From: Carya illinoinensis | Lineage: Eukaryota; Streptophyta; Magnoliopsida; Fagales; Juglandaceae | DNA length: 64,000 nucleotides | NCBI RefSeq assembly: GCF_018687715.1 | Contig: NC_056767.1 | Coordinates: forward strand, 27,205,501 to 27,269,500 | Reading direction: 5' to 3' | In this document: positions 1 to 11,804 of the stretch, piece after piece | Layout: each line of letters opens with the position of its first letter | How positions within the stretch are numbered: the stretch's first letter is position 1 | Translations under genes and position numbers: made by a program | Notes under the pieces: generated by a model | Database searches by the model: none | What the model was told of the DNA's origin: nothing | The model's input: only the letters and a program-made list of their open reading frames with translations

Positions 1-119
1 GTGGATGGTTTTAAATTCAAGTTTTCCATTTGAAAAACTGGGTCTTCGATTAATTAATGCTTACTCTTGTTACTGTTTATTTATATGCTTATATAGTAAC
101 GTTTGGTTCTATAACTCAA

Positions 120-415
120 TAAAAATCAATTTAATTCAGTTTAATTTTAAATTGAATCTAACATCTAAATTTTTAATTCTCAAATTACTAAATTTATCTC
201 AACTCAATCATCCTTACACGTGGAATCCACAACCTTTTTTTAACTTAACACATATTTATATGTGAGACTCATAATCTTTTTTAATTTCACATCAATAGTA
301 CTAAACTCATCTTAACATCTAAACTCATTTTAGATGAGTCTCACATAAGTCACTCTACCTACTCAACTCACAACTAACTATAAAGAATTTCACTCAACTT
401 AACATCTAAACACAA
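120..415. repeat. possible MITE-like AT-rich repeat
   Basis: AT-rich stretch with repeated short blocks such as CTCATCTTAACATCTAAAC and CTCAACTTAACATCTAAAC, the phrasing seen in the small AT-rich MITEs elsewhere in this window. Clean terminal inverted repeats and a target duplication were not found, so the ends are approximate. Confidence 0.3.
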
Positions 416-1497
416 CATCAAGTCCCTATCAATAAGTTCCAAGAAAGCATGTATTCCCACACAGGTTAAATGCTTTTATTTTCGATGCGGTTAAATGATA
501 TTACACTTTTAAATGTTGTGAAGAACAAGATTCATCTTACTAATCTCATGCGCCCAAAGTACAATGTCAAACATCTTCAAAAGTTAACAGGTCTCCAAAA
601 TATGCAAATCGACCTTTTGAAAAAAAAAAAACAATAATAATTATAAAAAGGCACAAAAGAGCCCACTAAGGAAGAGGTGCAAGGTGTGCTATGGATGGGT
701 GCTCCTTTGGTCAATCTTCGGAAGGGTTGGAGGAGACGTATCCTGTCAATGTATAAATTCACATAATGGAGAAAGATTCATTCCCAGCCTATAAAGGTGA
801 CTCGGGCCGCAAGGATGTGGTTTGTTTATCGATACAATATTTGTACATACATTCATAACAGTAAATAGTAAAAGAATATAAAAAATATAAATAGAGATGA
901 GATATATGGATTTATGTGATTTGGCACATGACATACTTCCATGGATCATTTAGAGGGCAAATCCACTATGATGAGAGTATTTTACAGTCTCTCATATCTC
1001 AATATACAATAAAGATTGGAGAACTGTTTAGTCTAAAGAAAAAAAATGGTGTCTCGTCTTGCAAGATTGAAGATAAAAAAAAAATGGCATCTCGCATAGC
1101 GAAGTTGAAGATGATCTCCTTCCCTTGGAGTCGTCCAAAACCCCCTTTATTATGGCCTTTTTGGGATAGTTGTTAAGAAATGTTAGTTTTATGTCATTTC
1201 ATTATCTCCTTTCACGTGTCTAACTTGTATTCTCCCTTCAATTTTTGCCTTATCTTGTCTCTCTTTTTTCCCTCTTACTTTTTGACGATTGCTTTATAAT
1301 AGACTAGGCCACGTGCATCTTGGACATGGTACATTTATCCCCAACAATTCCCCATTTCCCATTCCAAAAGGGTTGACCGCTGCCACCTCTGCAAGGTAGT
1401 GCTCACAAGTTGCTTGACTGCAAGTTAGGTGGCGGCCAACCAACTTTTGCAGGGTGATACATGAAAGTAACTTTACAATCTATTTTGAATATAAAAA
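416..1497. other. intergenic, nothing recognised
   Basis: Open frames here are at most 86 codons, overlap on opposite strands and contain low-complexity lysine or phenylalanine stretches. No domain, RNA gene or repeat end was recognised. Confidence 0.5.
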
Positions 1498-1499
1498 AT

Positions 1500-1677
1500 T
1501 ATACTTATCATTCTCATACCGCACATCATATATAATCTTTTAATTTTTAATTTTTTTTTCTCTTATCAAATATATGGTATATAGATAATGAGTAAAAAAA
1601 TTCAATTAATTTAAGAAAAATAAAATTTTAAAAAAAAATTAAATATAATGTGTGATTTGAGAGGATAATAAATAGTA
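1500..1677. repeat. MITE with about 30-bp inverted ends
   Basis: The left end (TTATCATTCTCATACC onward to CACATCATAT) is matched, inverted, by the right end (ATATAATGTGTGATTTGAGA then GGATAATAA). The interior is A/T only and carries no gene. The target duplication was not resolved. Confidence 0.5.
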
Positions 1678-2049
1678 AATCTGATATTTTTTTATATCTC
1701 GTATTGAAATTTGCTTTCAAGATTACTTTCTCTACAGCCCTTCAAACCGGATGGGCTTCGCTTTTCAATTAAGCGATGGGTTCCACTTTCGCACCTTCAT
1801 ATGTCTAATTGGTTGACTAGAGGGTAGAAATCTATTTATAATGAGGGCATCATTTGTTGGGAATTTTTAACGTTGTCATAGAAGAAAATGCTTTTTTTTC
1901 TCCCTCTAAACAACCTTGCATTGATAATAAATATGAATATATAATCTGCCAAAAAAAAAAATGAATATATAAAAGGAAGGGCAAAGACCCTGACAAAGTC
2001 CTTATTCTAATTAATACAAAATAATAAGATAAAATAAAAAGAGAAATAC

Positions 2050-2210
2050 TTTAATCATAAATAAATTTTATAAAAATAAACTCACAAACTGATGTGGATT
2101 GATCTGATATGTTAGATTATTAAACTATTTTTATTGTTAAGTGAATATAACGTATCACGTGAAACCGTATAAATTTATAGATTTTTTTTTTAGAATTTTT
2201 TATAACTGTA
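2050..2210. repeat. AT-rich MITE-like repeat, family 2
   Basis: Shares the opening phrase AAATTTTATAAAAATAAA with a second stretch near 58725, followed by related sequence in both. Ends are approximate and only weakly inverted. Confidence 0.35.
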
Positions 2211-2689
2211 ACACTTCTTAAACAAAAATATGACGTTAATCCTAGTTCTAGACCCAACCATTTTGGACAAGCTAAGGGCGGACTTTGAGTAACCAGCTAT
2301 CATTTGAAGCCATAGTTGTGCTTTGCTATCACTTGTTATGGTGTATCTCTCAGTTTAGTATGCATGACAGTAATATCTTATTTGATAGCACATGGATGCA
2401 ACTCATGGTTGTATCTTCTTGTATAGCTCAATCATCATCGTTCGTGAAGGAATGAGAGTTGAGCGGATATGAATGAGTGAAATTTTTTTATTTTCTCTAG
2501 CAAATAGTGATCTCCATTAAAAATTAAACAAAACTATGAACTTAAGTCGAAACAAAATATTACACTAAAACACAATATTTATACAGGTGGATCCTTCCCA
2601 CTACGGAATTCCAATAAGCACCGTGGTATTTTTATTAGGGGAATGCTTCCATATAAATTGCTTGAAACTACTCATTGTGCAATAGAATG

Positions 2690-3110
2690 TGCGCATCGAT
2701 TTTGGAATCAATGTATATTGATTGCTTTCCCGCTTTCAAAATCTTAGAGGAAAAAGTTTGTATCTCTGGTTATGCCTTTGACTGTCCAGTCTGAAATTTG
2801 TTTTGACTTATCCAGTGCTGAGATGGCTACTTAAGAGTCTCCTTCAATGATTATCTTCTTATATTGTTGTAGATGAGCCTCTTGAACTCTAATGAACGTT
2901 GTCAATGCTTCTCCTTGATTTGGGTTGTTGTTGCTTGTGAATTTAGTCACCACAAATTTTGTTGACCCATTATGGGCTCTATAGACAGCCACTACAGTGC
3001 TACCATTGGATCTTACTACTAAATCAAAAGAAATTGAAAAATGGTTTGGAGGAGGTGGAGACCAGATGGGGTTATTATTTGAGATTTTTCACTCCCAAGC
3101 ATTGCAGTGC
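2690..3110 (-). pseudogene. LINE-A RNase H domain remnant
   Basis: The minus-strand translation reads PIWSPPPPNHFSISFDLVV, followed by a run on STVVAVYRAHNGSTKFVV and EGDS, the plant L1 RNase H pattern (first catalytic Asp in the FD position, then the EGDS block). It is broken by stops. It lies next to the 3' end of LINE-A. Confidence 0.7.
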
Positions 3111-4211
3111 TCTCTGTAGGATTTGTGGACTTTGAGAATAAATTGATCACTGACAATGGTTGATGCCTCATGGATTATCTGGTTTCTATAAAACCAAAAA
3201 TTGTCCATATCTAAAATTGCAAACACTTGGAATTTGTGAGTGTCTATGGTACTAAGGTTTAGGGCAGTGGCTGGGTTAAGAATAGCTTTTATCCAGTCAA
3301 TTATGTCTTGTCCTACTGCGAAAGAGATATCTAATGGCCAGGGAGATTGTCTCTACATAATTCTAGAGTAAGGACAATTCAAAAAAATATGTGAGGTTGT
3401 TTTCTCTTCCATTTTGCACATTGGGCAGCACTTGATCATCGTCGAGTGGAATGCAAGATTTAAGGAGAGCTCTTATTGATAGAATATTGTTAAGCACTAT
3501 CCAAAGAAAAGGTTTGAGATGATCTTGAATTTTGAGAGACCAAAGTTTTTTCCAAATAGATGGAGGATGTGGTGAGATTGTCCCGATTGAATTGAAATTG
3601 CTGCTTAAGTAGATTTAACATAAAAGATACCATTAGAATGATGTGTCCATTTAAGAGAGTCACTGATATTATGGAACTGATATTGAGATGATGGTATCTT
3701 TTCAATTTCATTGATAATTTTCTAAGAGAAAAGAGCTTACAAGAGGAGAGAGTTCCATATTCTTGATTCCTCAAGAGTGAGCTTTGAGACTCTCAACTGT
3801 GGATCATGAATAGTAAGAGGGGAAAGAGGGTTTGGAATCAGTGGGGACAGTGAAGGAATCCAAGGGTCTGGTCATACTTTGGTACTAGTGCCATTGTTGA
3901 TTTGCAAGCATAGACTAGATGTAAGAAATTCTCTTTGTTTTAAAAGCCATTTCCAAAACTTAGAGTCAGTTTGTTTGGCAGGTATTGTTAACCAAGATGA
4001 GCCTTTAAGCTATTATTGCAGAAAGGGAAGTCTTTCATACACTTTTGGCATCATTGATAAGGTACCAACCCAATTTACTAAGCAAAGCCTTATTAAACTA
4101 AGTTGTCAACCTATACTCGAGACCTCTCATTGATTTTGGTTTGCAAAAGAATTTTCAACATTTTTTAGTGAAGTTGTGAGCTTTTTTTTTAGTCAAAACC
4201 CCACCAGAATC

Positions 4212-5480
4212 TCATAAAGGCCTATCCATTTCCTTCATGATACTTTTTGGGGTCCAAAGATTGTACATTGTATAAGATGGAATGGAACTAGCTACAGTTC
4301 TTATAAGAGTAGTTCTATTTGCTCGGGATATGAGTTTTGACTTCCAACCTGCTACTTTTCCTTGGATTTTCTCCATGAGTTCTTGGAAGATAAAGCTGCT
4401 GGATGCACCAAAACTAAGGGGAATGCCTAAATACCTTATCTTGGCTATTGAATTTTTGAAGTTAAAAATATCCCTAACTGCTCTAATTGAGGTGATGGAA
4501 GAATTTTTACTAAATTGGATTGAGGATTTACCCAGGTGAATTTTTTGTGACCAAGAGGAGTATAGTTCCAGACATCTCATGAAGGATTGTGCATTTTGAT
4601 GTTTGTTGGCTCAAAAATGATTAGGTCATCTACAAATAGAAGATGAGTGAGTGAAGGTCCTTCCTTACTTAAGTTTATTGCTTTAATTTTTCTCAGGTGT
4701 TCTTCTCTTATGATTAGTCTAGAAAGGACTTCACTGCCAACAATGAAGAGTAAAGGGGAAATGGGGTCCCTTGGCTCAAGCCTCTTGAAGGTTGAAAAAA
4801 ACTATGGAGATTCCCATTGATGACTACAAAGTAAGAAACAAAGGTGATACACTCTCTTATCCAATTTATCTATATTTGGTGGAAACCAAGACAGGAGAGC
4901 ACAGTTAGAAGGAAATTTCATTCCATATAATCAAAGGCCTTCTCCATGTCTATTTTAACAGCCATCATGCCTTTTCTCCCTATTTTCTTTTTAAGAAGAT
5001 GAAAGACTTCTGGAGCTATTATGGTATTTTCCTAGATTATTTTATTTGACACAAATGCAGATTGATGAGGGGAGATAAATTTATGAAGGACCACTTTTAG
5101 CCTATTGGCTAGAATTTAGGCAATGATTTTGTAGCAAGCATTCGAGAGGCTGATTGGTCTATATTGGTGGACTGTGTTTGGAGATTTACTTTTAGGGACC
5201 AAAACTATGTGAGTGTGATTTACTTCCTTCAACAGATGGCCGTGAATGAAGAAATTCCTTGTTGCTGCAATCATGTAGAACTCATAACATCCCAAATTCC
5301 AATAATGCTTGTAGAAGAAACCAGTAAAATCATCTGGTCCTGGAGATTTTGAAGAGGGAGTTTTTTTAATGGTTGAAGATTACTTCCTCAGTTGGTATTC
5401 TACACAGTCTCATTTTCCACTTTAGTGGTCTTGATGGGGAAAATATTTTCCAAATTGATTGGAATTGAGGGGTTAGAGGA
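4212..5480 (-). pseudogene. LINE-A reverse transcriptase remnant
   Basis: The polymerase core is seen at about 4600-4640 as LLFVDDLIIF (the [FY]xDD catalytic box) and at about 4740-4800 as ISPLLFIVGSEVLS. A 122-codon open stretch at 4212-4580 follows, with YLGIPLSFG and the WKSKLISRANRTTLIRTV block typical of the region after the polymerase in L1 ORF2. Frameshifts separate the blocks. The catalytic Asp pair is still encoded, but there is no long open frame. Confidence 0.85.
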
Positions 5481-5968
5481 TTGATATATATTTTGAAAAT
5501 GTTCAAGGGAACATACTTTGAATTCCTTGAGGATCATTAACCCACTGGTTAGAATGATTCTTAAAACATTCAATGTTGTTTCTTCTCCTTTTTATGGTGG
5601 AAGACATGAAATAATCTTGTATTCAGATTAGTAGTGGTTAGCCATTGAAGCCTAGATTTTTGGTACCATAAGATTTCCTCCCTTCTGAGTTGTTCATGCA
5701 AACAAACACTCAATTGTTCTTCTAAATGAGTTAAGTTACTCGAGGGATTTTGTGATTAAGGATGGTAAGTTAAAAGTTTAAACTTTTAATGAGAGTTTGA
5801 ATGTGACCAAAAAATTTCTTATTTTCAGAGTTGTTTTGACTTGTTTAACTTTTGGGGATAGAACATAGGCTGGATTATCAATTATGCAAGTTTTCCAAGC
5901 TTCTTTTATGACATCTAGGTTAGTGGGATCTCTTGCCCAAAATTCCTTAAATTTAAAGGAGCATTGGG

Positions 5969-8127
5969 CCTTATGTGATGACCCGTTTTTACGTATATTT
6001 TCACTGAAAAAGTTTTTTTTTTTAAATTTAATTAATATATTAGTTCTTTTATTTTAAATTATTGTATTTTAAATTGGTTTTTATTTTATTTGATGTGATG
6101 TTTAATTTATTTTAGTCGTTTTATGTTTTTAAAATCTTTTTCGGCGGATCAATTTTTGGATTCCAGAAGTGAGGATTGGACCTCATTTTCTTTCTCCCTC
6201 TTTTCTTTTTTTTTTTCTTTTTTTTTTCTTTTTCCCTTTCCTTTTCTTTTTCTTTTCCTTCTTTTTCTTTTTTCTTCTTTCTTTCTTTTCCCTCCTTCTC
6301 CCCGTGCGCGCTACTGCTCCATTTCTCCTTCCCGTCGCCGACCCTTCAGCCGCCTAGTGCACCGCTATGTAGTATACGACCCCCACCTAAATCTTCCCCT
6401 TCCATCGGTGATCACCCCCACCAATTTTCAGGGCCATCCATGCAGCCGTTAGCCGCCACACACGGCTGGAAGTCACGGCAACAGCTCTCATTTCTCTCTC
6501 TATCGCCGGTTGCTTTCTCAGCCCAGAACCGCTACTCACCGGCGACGTGGCTGACACCACCTATCCAGTTTTCTTCCCCTCCCACCGGTGAACATCCCCA
6601 CTTAGTTTCACCTCCATCCGAGCCACCGTTAGTCATCATGAGCTCCTCCAAGCCACACGGTTTTTGAGCTTTTTCGGCGCCGTCGCTCCACCTCCGGCCA
6701 CCACCTCTTCACAGCTTCTTCCCCTACCTCTTGCCGACCTAACCCACCCATTTTCGGCCTCGATCCGTTGTCCGAGCAGCTCCCACGAGCTCAACTCCAT
6801 TCAACCCCTTTTTGGCCTTCCACCGCCATTTCCACCGCCACCCACGGCCAAAACTCACTTCCTTTAACTTCATAAACATCTCAAGACCATTTTCTATCAA
6901 TTTCGTGTCTTGGTTTGTCCCCGTTCGAAAGTGGGTAATTTATTACCCACGGCCACAGTGTAAAATACATTGTTACGTTGCTTTTCCTCTGCCGTTTGCA
7001 ATGCCGCGAGCTTTCGAAAAATACCGTATAGCGTTGTAAGTATTTTCAAAACTATAATTTTAGATTTAAATATATTTTGCTCTTACAATAAATATTTACT
7101 GTTGGTTAGTTGATTCCGAACTGAGTCCGAGGAGTTCAGAGGTCGGATGGATTGAGGACGGAGTTGTTGGATTGATGTTGATATTTGTTTGAGATATTTG
7201 TATCTTGATGTTTGTATTGTATAGTGCACGCATGTTTATGTTTAAAAAGGGAAAATCGAGTTTTTCGTGTAATTGCATGTACATGTGTTTGTAAAATGAA
7301 AACTGGGCTTGTAAGCGAGAAATGATTTATGGTATATGTGAACGGTTGGATTGACTGGTTTGAGTTAGAGGCACGCGGCGTAAGGATGGTGGTAAGTAGG
7401 GACAGTGGTAGAATCCCACCTGTGATTCCCGCCTACGGTGCACGCGTAGGGATGGTGGTAAGCAGGGACGGTGGTAGAATCCCGCCTGTGATTCCCGCCT
7501 ACGGTGCACGCGTAGGGACGGTGGTGAGCAGGGATGGTGGTAGAGTCCCGCCTGCGATTCCCGCTTACAGTGCTTTGATGGTTTGGTTTTTGGGCCATTA
7601 TCGAGGATAGTGGCGAGGTTATGTTTAAGGGATATGTTTTGGGCCAAAATAGGATTTTGGCGTGAGTGGAAAAATATGATTTTTTGGATCATGTGCATTG
7701 GCTTTTCTTTCATGCATATTGTTTGAGTTTTATATGCTTTTATCTAGTAGTGTTTGGATCTTACTTACCTGCGGCATCATTTTTGGTACCGTAGATTTTG
7801 GTGCAAAGTTCGAGGAGGAGGAGGAGGTTGAGCCCGAAGATGCGGCTCCGCCGGAGTTTTGAGTTGAAGTTTAAGATTTGTTGTTGGTTTGAACAATATT
7901 TGTAGTTCGTAATATTTTAATATGTATGTTTTGAACAGTTTTGTATTAAACAATGAAAATTCTGGTACTTAGTTTATGACTTTGCTATCCGCTGCGTGTT
8001 TCTTCATGCACATTTATTTCTTGTACACACACTTTACACTCGTCGTTAGGGTGGTGATCCGTGTTGTCATCCGGACGTCTCGATTTTCCCATATCAGTAC
8101 ATGGCGATTTGGGGGCGTCACACCTTA
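5969..8127 (+). mobile_element. solo LTR of a gypsy-like element, 2149 bp
   Basis: Starts TGTGATGACCC at 5974 and ends GGGGGCGTCACA at 8122, with a perfect 5-bp target duplication CCTTA at 5969-5973 and 8123-8127. No internal region or second LTR is present, so it is a product of LTR-LTR recombination. The ending GGGGGCGTCACA matches, inverted, the TGTGACGCCCCC end of the gypsy LTRs at 11805 and 17402, so the two are related. It has a T/C-rich tract (about 6200-6300), a GC-rich block (6300-6870) and 66-bp tandem repeats (7384-7573). It interrupts LINE-A just downstream of the endonuclease. Confidence 0.88.
7384..7573 (+). repeat. 66-bp tandem repeat, about 2.9 copies, inside the solo LTR
   Basis: Units begin at 7384, 7450 and 7516 with GGATGGTGGTAAG or a close variant and contain GATTCCCGCCTACGGTGCAC. 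The period of 66 is a multiple of three, so open frames survive through the array on both strands. Those frames are a by-product of the repeat, not genes. Confidence 0.85.
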
Positions 8128-8504
8128 CCAGTGTCATAAGTATTTTAGAAGAAAGGGAAATGATCAAATGAATGATAGGGAAAAAATGGATCTTAGCAAT
8201 TGGAAATAAAAGGATCTATTGAGAATTTGCTACACCTTTATCTAATCTCTCTCTAATGTTGCCAAAGATGTGACGTCTGTTAGTCTATATGAATTTTGAT
8301 CCCAAGGAACCTAGGTCTGCAAGGCCATTATTTTCCATAAAGATTTAAGGCCAGTGAAATTTGAGCCTAATGCAAAGGGTCTTCCTACTAGTTTCTCAAA
8401 TTGGTGAAGGATAGTGTTAAAATCCCCTAGAGCTAACATAGGGTCAGGGTAATTATAAGTGATGGTACTCAATTGGTTCCAAAATTGGGCTAGCTTTCTG
8501 ACAA
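8128..8504 (-). pseudogene. LINE-A endonuclease, C-terminal part
   Basis: The minus strand reads LAQFWNQLSTITYN then MLALGDFNTILHQFEKLVGR, the GDFN box of the L1 endonuclease/exonuclease/phosphatase fold. Stops follow. It continues the endonuclease N-terminus at 9826-10200, from which it is separated by the Mutator-like insertion. Confidence 0.8.
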
Positions 8505-9825
8505 GAGAAAAACTTTAGACCGATGCTTCCTTTAAACTCTCTTTATCAGAGTCTAATAGCGTAATGCCACGTAAAGATTATAATTTTAAACTTGTGAGCC
8601 GTGCTGCAAAAGATTCACTTCGGGTAGGTGCTCTCTCAAACTTTCTCTCTCCTCCCCTCTCTCTCTAGCCCTTCCGTCTCTCTCCTTCCCTCTTCTCCCG
8701 TTCTCTATTTTGCCTTTTGTGATTTGGGTTCTTTCTTTCTTTATGATCTGTTCCTACCTTTGCATTTCACCATCATCTTCATAACTTTCATTTTTCTAAT
8801 ATATCCAAACTCCAACTCACCCACCCTTCTCTTTCTATAAAGCTGGTGAACTTCTCTCCCTCTCTGTCTCTCTACCTTATTATCTATTTTCTTTTCCTGT
8901 TTTTTTGTATGCATCTATTTACAATGTTATTCTATTTCTAGGTAATAGAGATTGGCCTTAAATTTAGTTTCTTTAATGTAATAAAATTTGTGGGTTTGTT
9001 TATTTTGATTTCCCCTTCAATCAAAAACCGTTTCTTATTCATTTTTTATTTTAAAAATATTAATTTTGAAGATCCTGTCATAAATTTTTATATAGAATTA
9101 ATGATTCTTACTTCCTCTTTGATTTGCAGGTTCTGATTTGCAGTTTGGATTTTTGTTGATTCACAGTTTGGTGATCTAGGACTTAAATGGACTGGAGCTT
9201 CAGTAATGATCGATATTGGTGTTGTGGATGTATCAGTGGAACGAACTAGGATATTTCATTTTTAATTTCAAATCAGTGTGATTAAATTCCTAGCTGTGGG
9301 AACTAAAGGAGTTTTTGGTTTTCCTCTAATTCTTCCAGTTTTGAATTTCTGGACACAAGGGCTACTCTTAGTTCTTGTAAATAGCCCAATTTCCTAGCTT
9401 TTGTATGGAATTTGTGAATAAGAAGTGATTTATAGTTTGTGCTCATCAATATGATGGGTGGGATTTGCTCAAGGCTGAGAACTATTGAGGTCCTCGACGG
9501 TGAAGTTGCAAGTCTTGCAAGATTTCAGGTTCGTTTTCACGATTAGAGATGGTTTTTGTTAAAGAGAGGGAAGGAGAGAGAGGTAGAGAGAGAGAGGTTA
9601 CAGATGATTTTTGTGGAGGAGAGGGAATGAGAGAGACAGAAGGAAGGAGAGAGATAGAGAGAGTTCAGAGAGAGAGAGAGAGAGAGAGAGAGTAGATTAC
9701 AAGTTGATTCCCTGCTATACGTCCAGAAGCAATTCTTGAGGAACCCCTACGTGGCAGTTCCCTATTTGTCTCCGATAACACCTCCTTATAGGAGACACCA
9801 TCCAGAAGCGTTTCTCTTCTAACAA
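8496..9825. mobile_element. Mutator-like element, non-autonomous, 1312 bp
   Basis: Element body 8505-9816. Ends are GAGAAA and its inverse TTTCTC, and imperfect terminal inverted repeats extend at least 75 bp inward; the best stretch ends in TGCCACGTA on one side and TACGTGGCA on the other. Flanking 9-bp direct repeats TTCTGACAA (8496-8504) and TTCTAACAA (9817-9825) fit the 9-bp duplication of Mutator-type transposases. There is no transposase frame. Inside are CT-rich leader-like sequence, two intron-like borders and a short gene-like stretch at about 9450, as in Pack-MULEs. A (GA)n tract runs about 9650-9692. Confidence 0.8.
9449..9540 (+). pseudogene. possible captured gene fragment in the Mutator-like element
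   Basis: A short open stretch starts ATGATGGGTGGGATTTGCTC and reads MMGGICSRLRTIEVLDGEV, preceded by pyrimidine-rich leader and a TTTGCAG acceptor-like site near 9130. An MGGICSR start with a likely N-myristoylated glycine is known for some plant proteins, but the fragment is too short to assign. It is probably a 5' exon picked up from a host gene. Inference only. Confidence 0.35.
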
Positions 9826-10240
9826 TGACACGTAGAACAATATACAAAAGTGATATGCAGAACAATATCAAAAGTAAGCAGCCATGACAGATGTTTTAGA
9901 TCTGAGTATAACAAAAGAGCCATAATATTAGTAGAAACATATACAGGTTCATCATCCATTCTTGGACGCCAAATACACAAGAGGCCTCTCCATTTCCTTT
10001 GGGAGGGAACATGCAAAAATAATGAGAAACCTAAGTTATTCACAACATTTAGGATTTTTACATCAGACAAAAGGGTCTCTACTAAGAAGACCATATCAAG
10101 TTGGTGAGTCCTAATTTAAGCCCTTATACTTTGCATTGCAGAAGATCAGATAATTCCTCTGCAATTCCAATACAACATCCTTATATCATTGTTGGTGGCA
10201 GATTAAGCTCTGCCACTATAGCCAGATCAATGAAAGTGTC
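9826..10240 (-). pseudogene. LINE-A endonuclease, N-terminal part
   Basis: The minus strand has a YWNCRGI start box near 10200 and then MVFLVETLLSDVKILNVV (the catalytic Glu lies in the ET pair), as in L1 endonucleases. Stops and small shifts interrupt it, and at 9825 the Mutator-like element cuts it. Confidence 0.8.
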
Positions 10241-11299
10241 CACATCCTAAGTTGGGGTCTTGGAGATGTTACCCGCTAAGAGTTTTGTTGCTTGAATATG
10301 GTATGGTGAAAACCTTCTAGCCCTCCTCTGTTTTGCATCCGTCCCTTTCTTCTATTTGCCGCTGGACTGCAATAGCTTTGCTAAAGTTTGGTCCTTCTCT
10401 TTCTTAATGTCTTTCTCTGATATTAGCTCCCCATGTGTTCTTGCAATTTAATCTTCTTGGTTTTCCATATCCATAATCTAGTAAGAGGATACTCTCTTTT
10501 TTTGTGGGAATTCTTCATAATGGTAAGTTAATTCTCTCTTCTTAGTAGCGAGGGGGATTTCATGGAGGTTAGGGTTTTTCCGTTCAGGTAATGGGGGTTC
10601 CAAGGAAAGGGAGTGGATAAGGTTGAATTTGGAGATGGAAATGGAATGGGCTTAATGATCCTGAAGGTTGCTTGAGGCATTGTCACATGAGATGGACTGT
10701 TTCATTATGGAAGGTTTAACAAAAGGGCTTTCCAAAATAGGCTTGGGAGACTTTGGGTGCTAACAGAAAAGCGAGCCTGAGATTTCTTCAAACTGGTCTA
10801 TGATTTGTTTGTACATTGATGGGTTAGTTTCCGTTGGGTACATATCATCTGAGCCTTGAGCAACAGGGAAATGGGCATGATGTGATCGCATTCAAGGTTG
10901 TTTTAAAGGATGGTGGGCTTGGTGTGATGGTTTGGGTTCTAGGGGACAGGATTGCACAGTTGGTGGGGTGATTGGAAGGTTCTATGTTGGGGGCTTGTTA
11001 GAAGGGAAGGGACAAGTTGTGCTGTCATTTAATGGAGTTGACATCCCATACCTGATCTTTTTATCACTACCCCATGTTTCAATCTGGTCTGTTGAGATTG
11101 ACATTGCCATTGAACCTTGACTTCCAGAGCTCAAGCTTCACTGGGTTTCACATGGGACTCCAGAGAAAATGTATAGCAATTTACCCCAACTTTTTGGATC
11201 TTGTATATGGGTACTACTTTCCATTTACACCTTTCCTTTTCCTTTACCAATTGGATGATTGTTTTGCATGTTCTTTCTAGCCGATTAACTTTGTATTGG

Positions 11300-11804
11300 C
11301 TCCCTCATATGTACTGGAGGAAGAGAGATTTGAGTTGAAATGTTATTCCTCACTTGACTTTGGAACTAGTTTGGTGATTGTTAAAAACCAAAAGGATTTT
11401 CTCTTATGTTGACTGGTTGATCTATTCTCATCCATGGGCCATAAGACAAAATTTCTAGCAGTGTATTATAGTTTGGACAAGCTTGAAAAATGTGGCCTAA
11501 ATACCCACATGAGTAACAGAATTATGATAGTCTCTTATACTTTAGAAGAACTTTCTTCAACTCTCGGTTTGACCTAGCTAGGTTGAAGCCATCTGGAAAA
11601 AGAAGGTTGATATTAATCTCAACTCTAATTCTTAGGTAGAGACAATACCAAAGATTGATGCTTTGTCGACTTTTATAAGGTTGCCCATCACACTTACAAT
11701 CTTTTCTGCATTCTGGTTTGACAACAACTCCAAGGGAAGACTATGAACTGGTACCCAAAAAATTGAGTGATTAAGTGCAACTTCATGGATACGGGGGCCC
11801 AGGG
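11300..11804 (-). pseudogene. LINE-A ORF1 3' part with CCHC zinc knuckle
   Basis: The minus strand at about 11478-11520 encodes CYSCGYLGHIFQAC (Cx2Cx4Hx4C), then SYGPWMRI, preceded near 11700 by a FWVPVHSLPLE-type block. This is the standard end of plant L1 ORF1, an RNA-binding protein. It joins the ORF1 start at 20772-21154 once the gypsy element is discounted. Confidence 0.8.

Noticed and set aside
6123..6867. Several overlapping plus-strand frames (up to 163 codons) rich in Phe, Ser and Pro
   Set aside because: They lie wholly inside the solo LTR in a T/C-rich and then GC-rich tract. They are low-complexity, overlap in three frames and have no domain.
7327..7713. 128-codon minus-strand frame with repeated HRRRESQAG-type units
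   Set aside because: By-product of the 66-bp tandem repeat of the solo LTR; open on both strands because the period is divisible by three.
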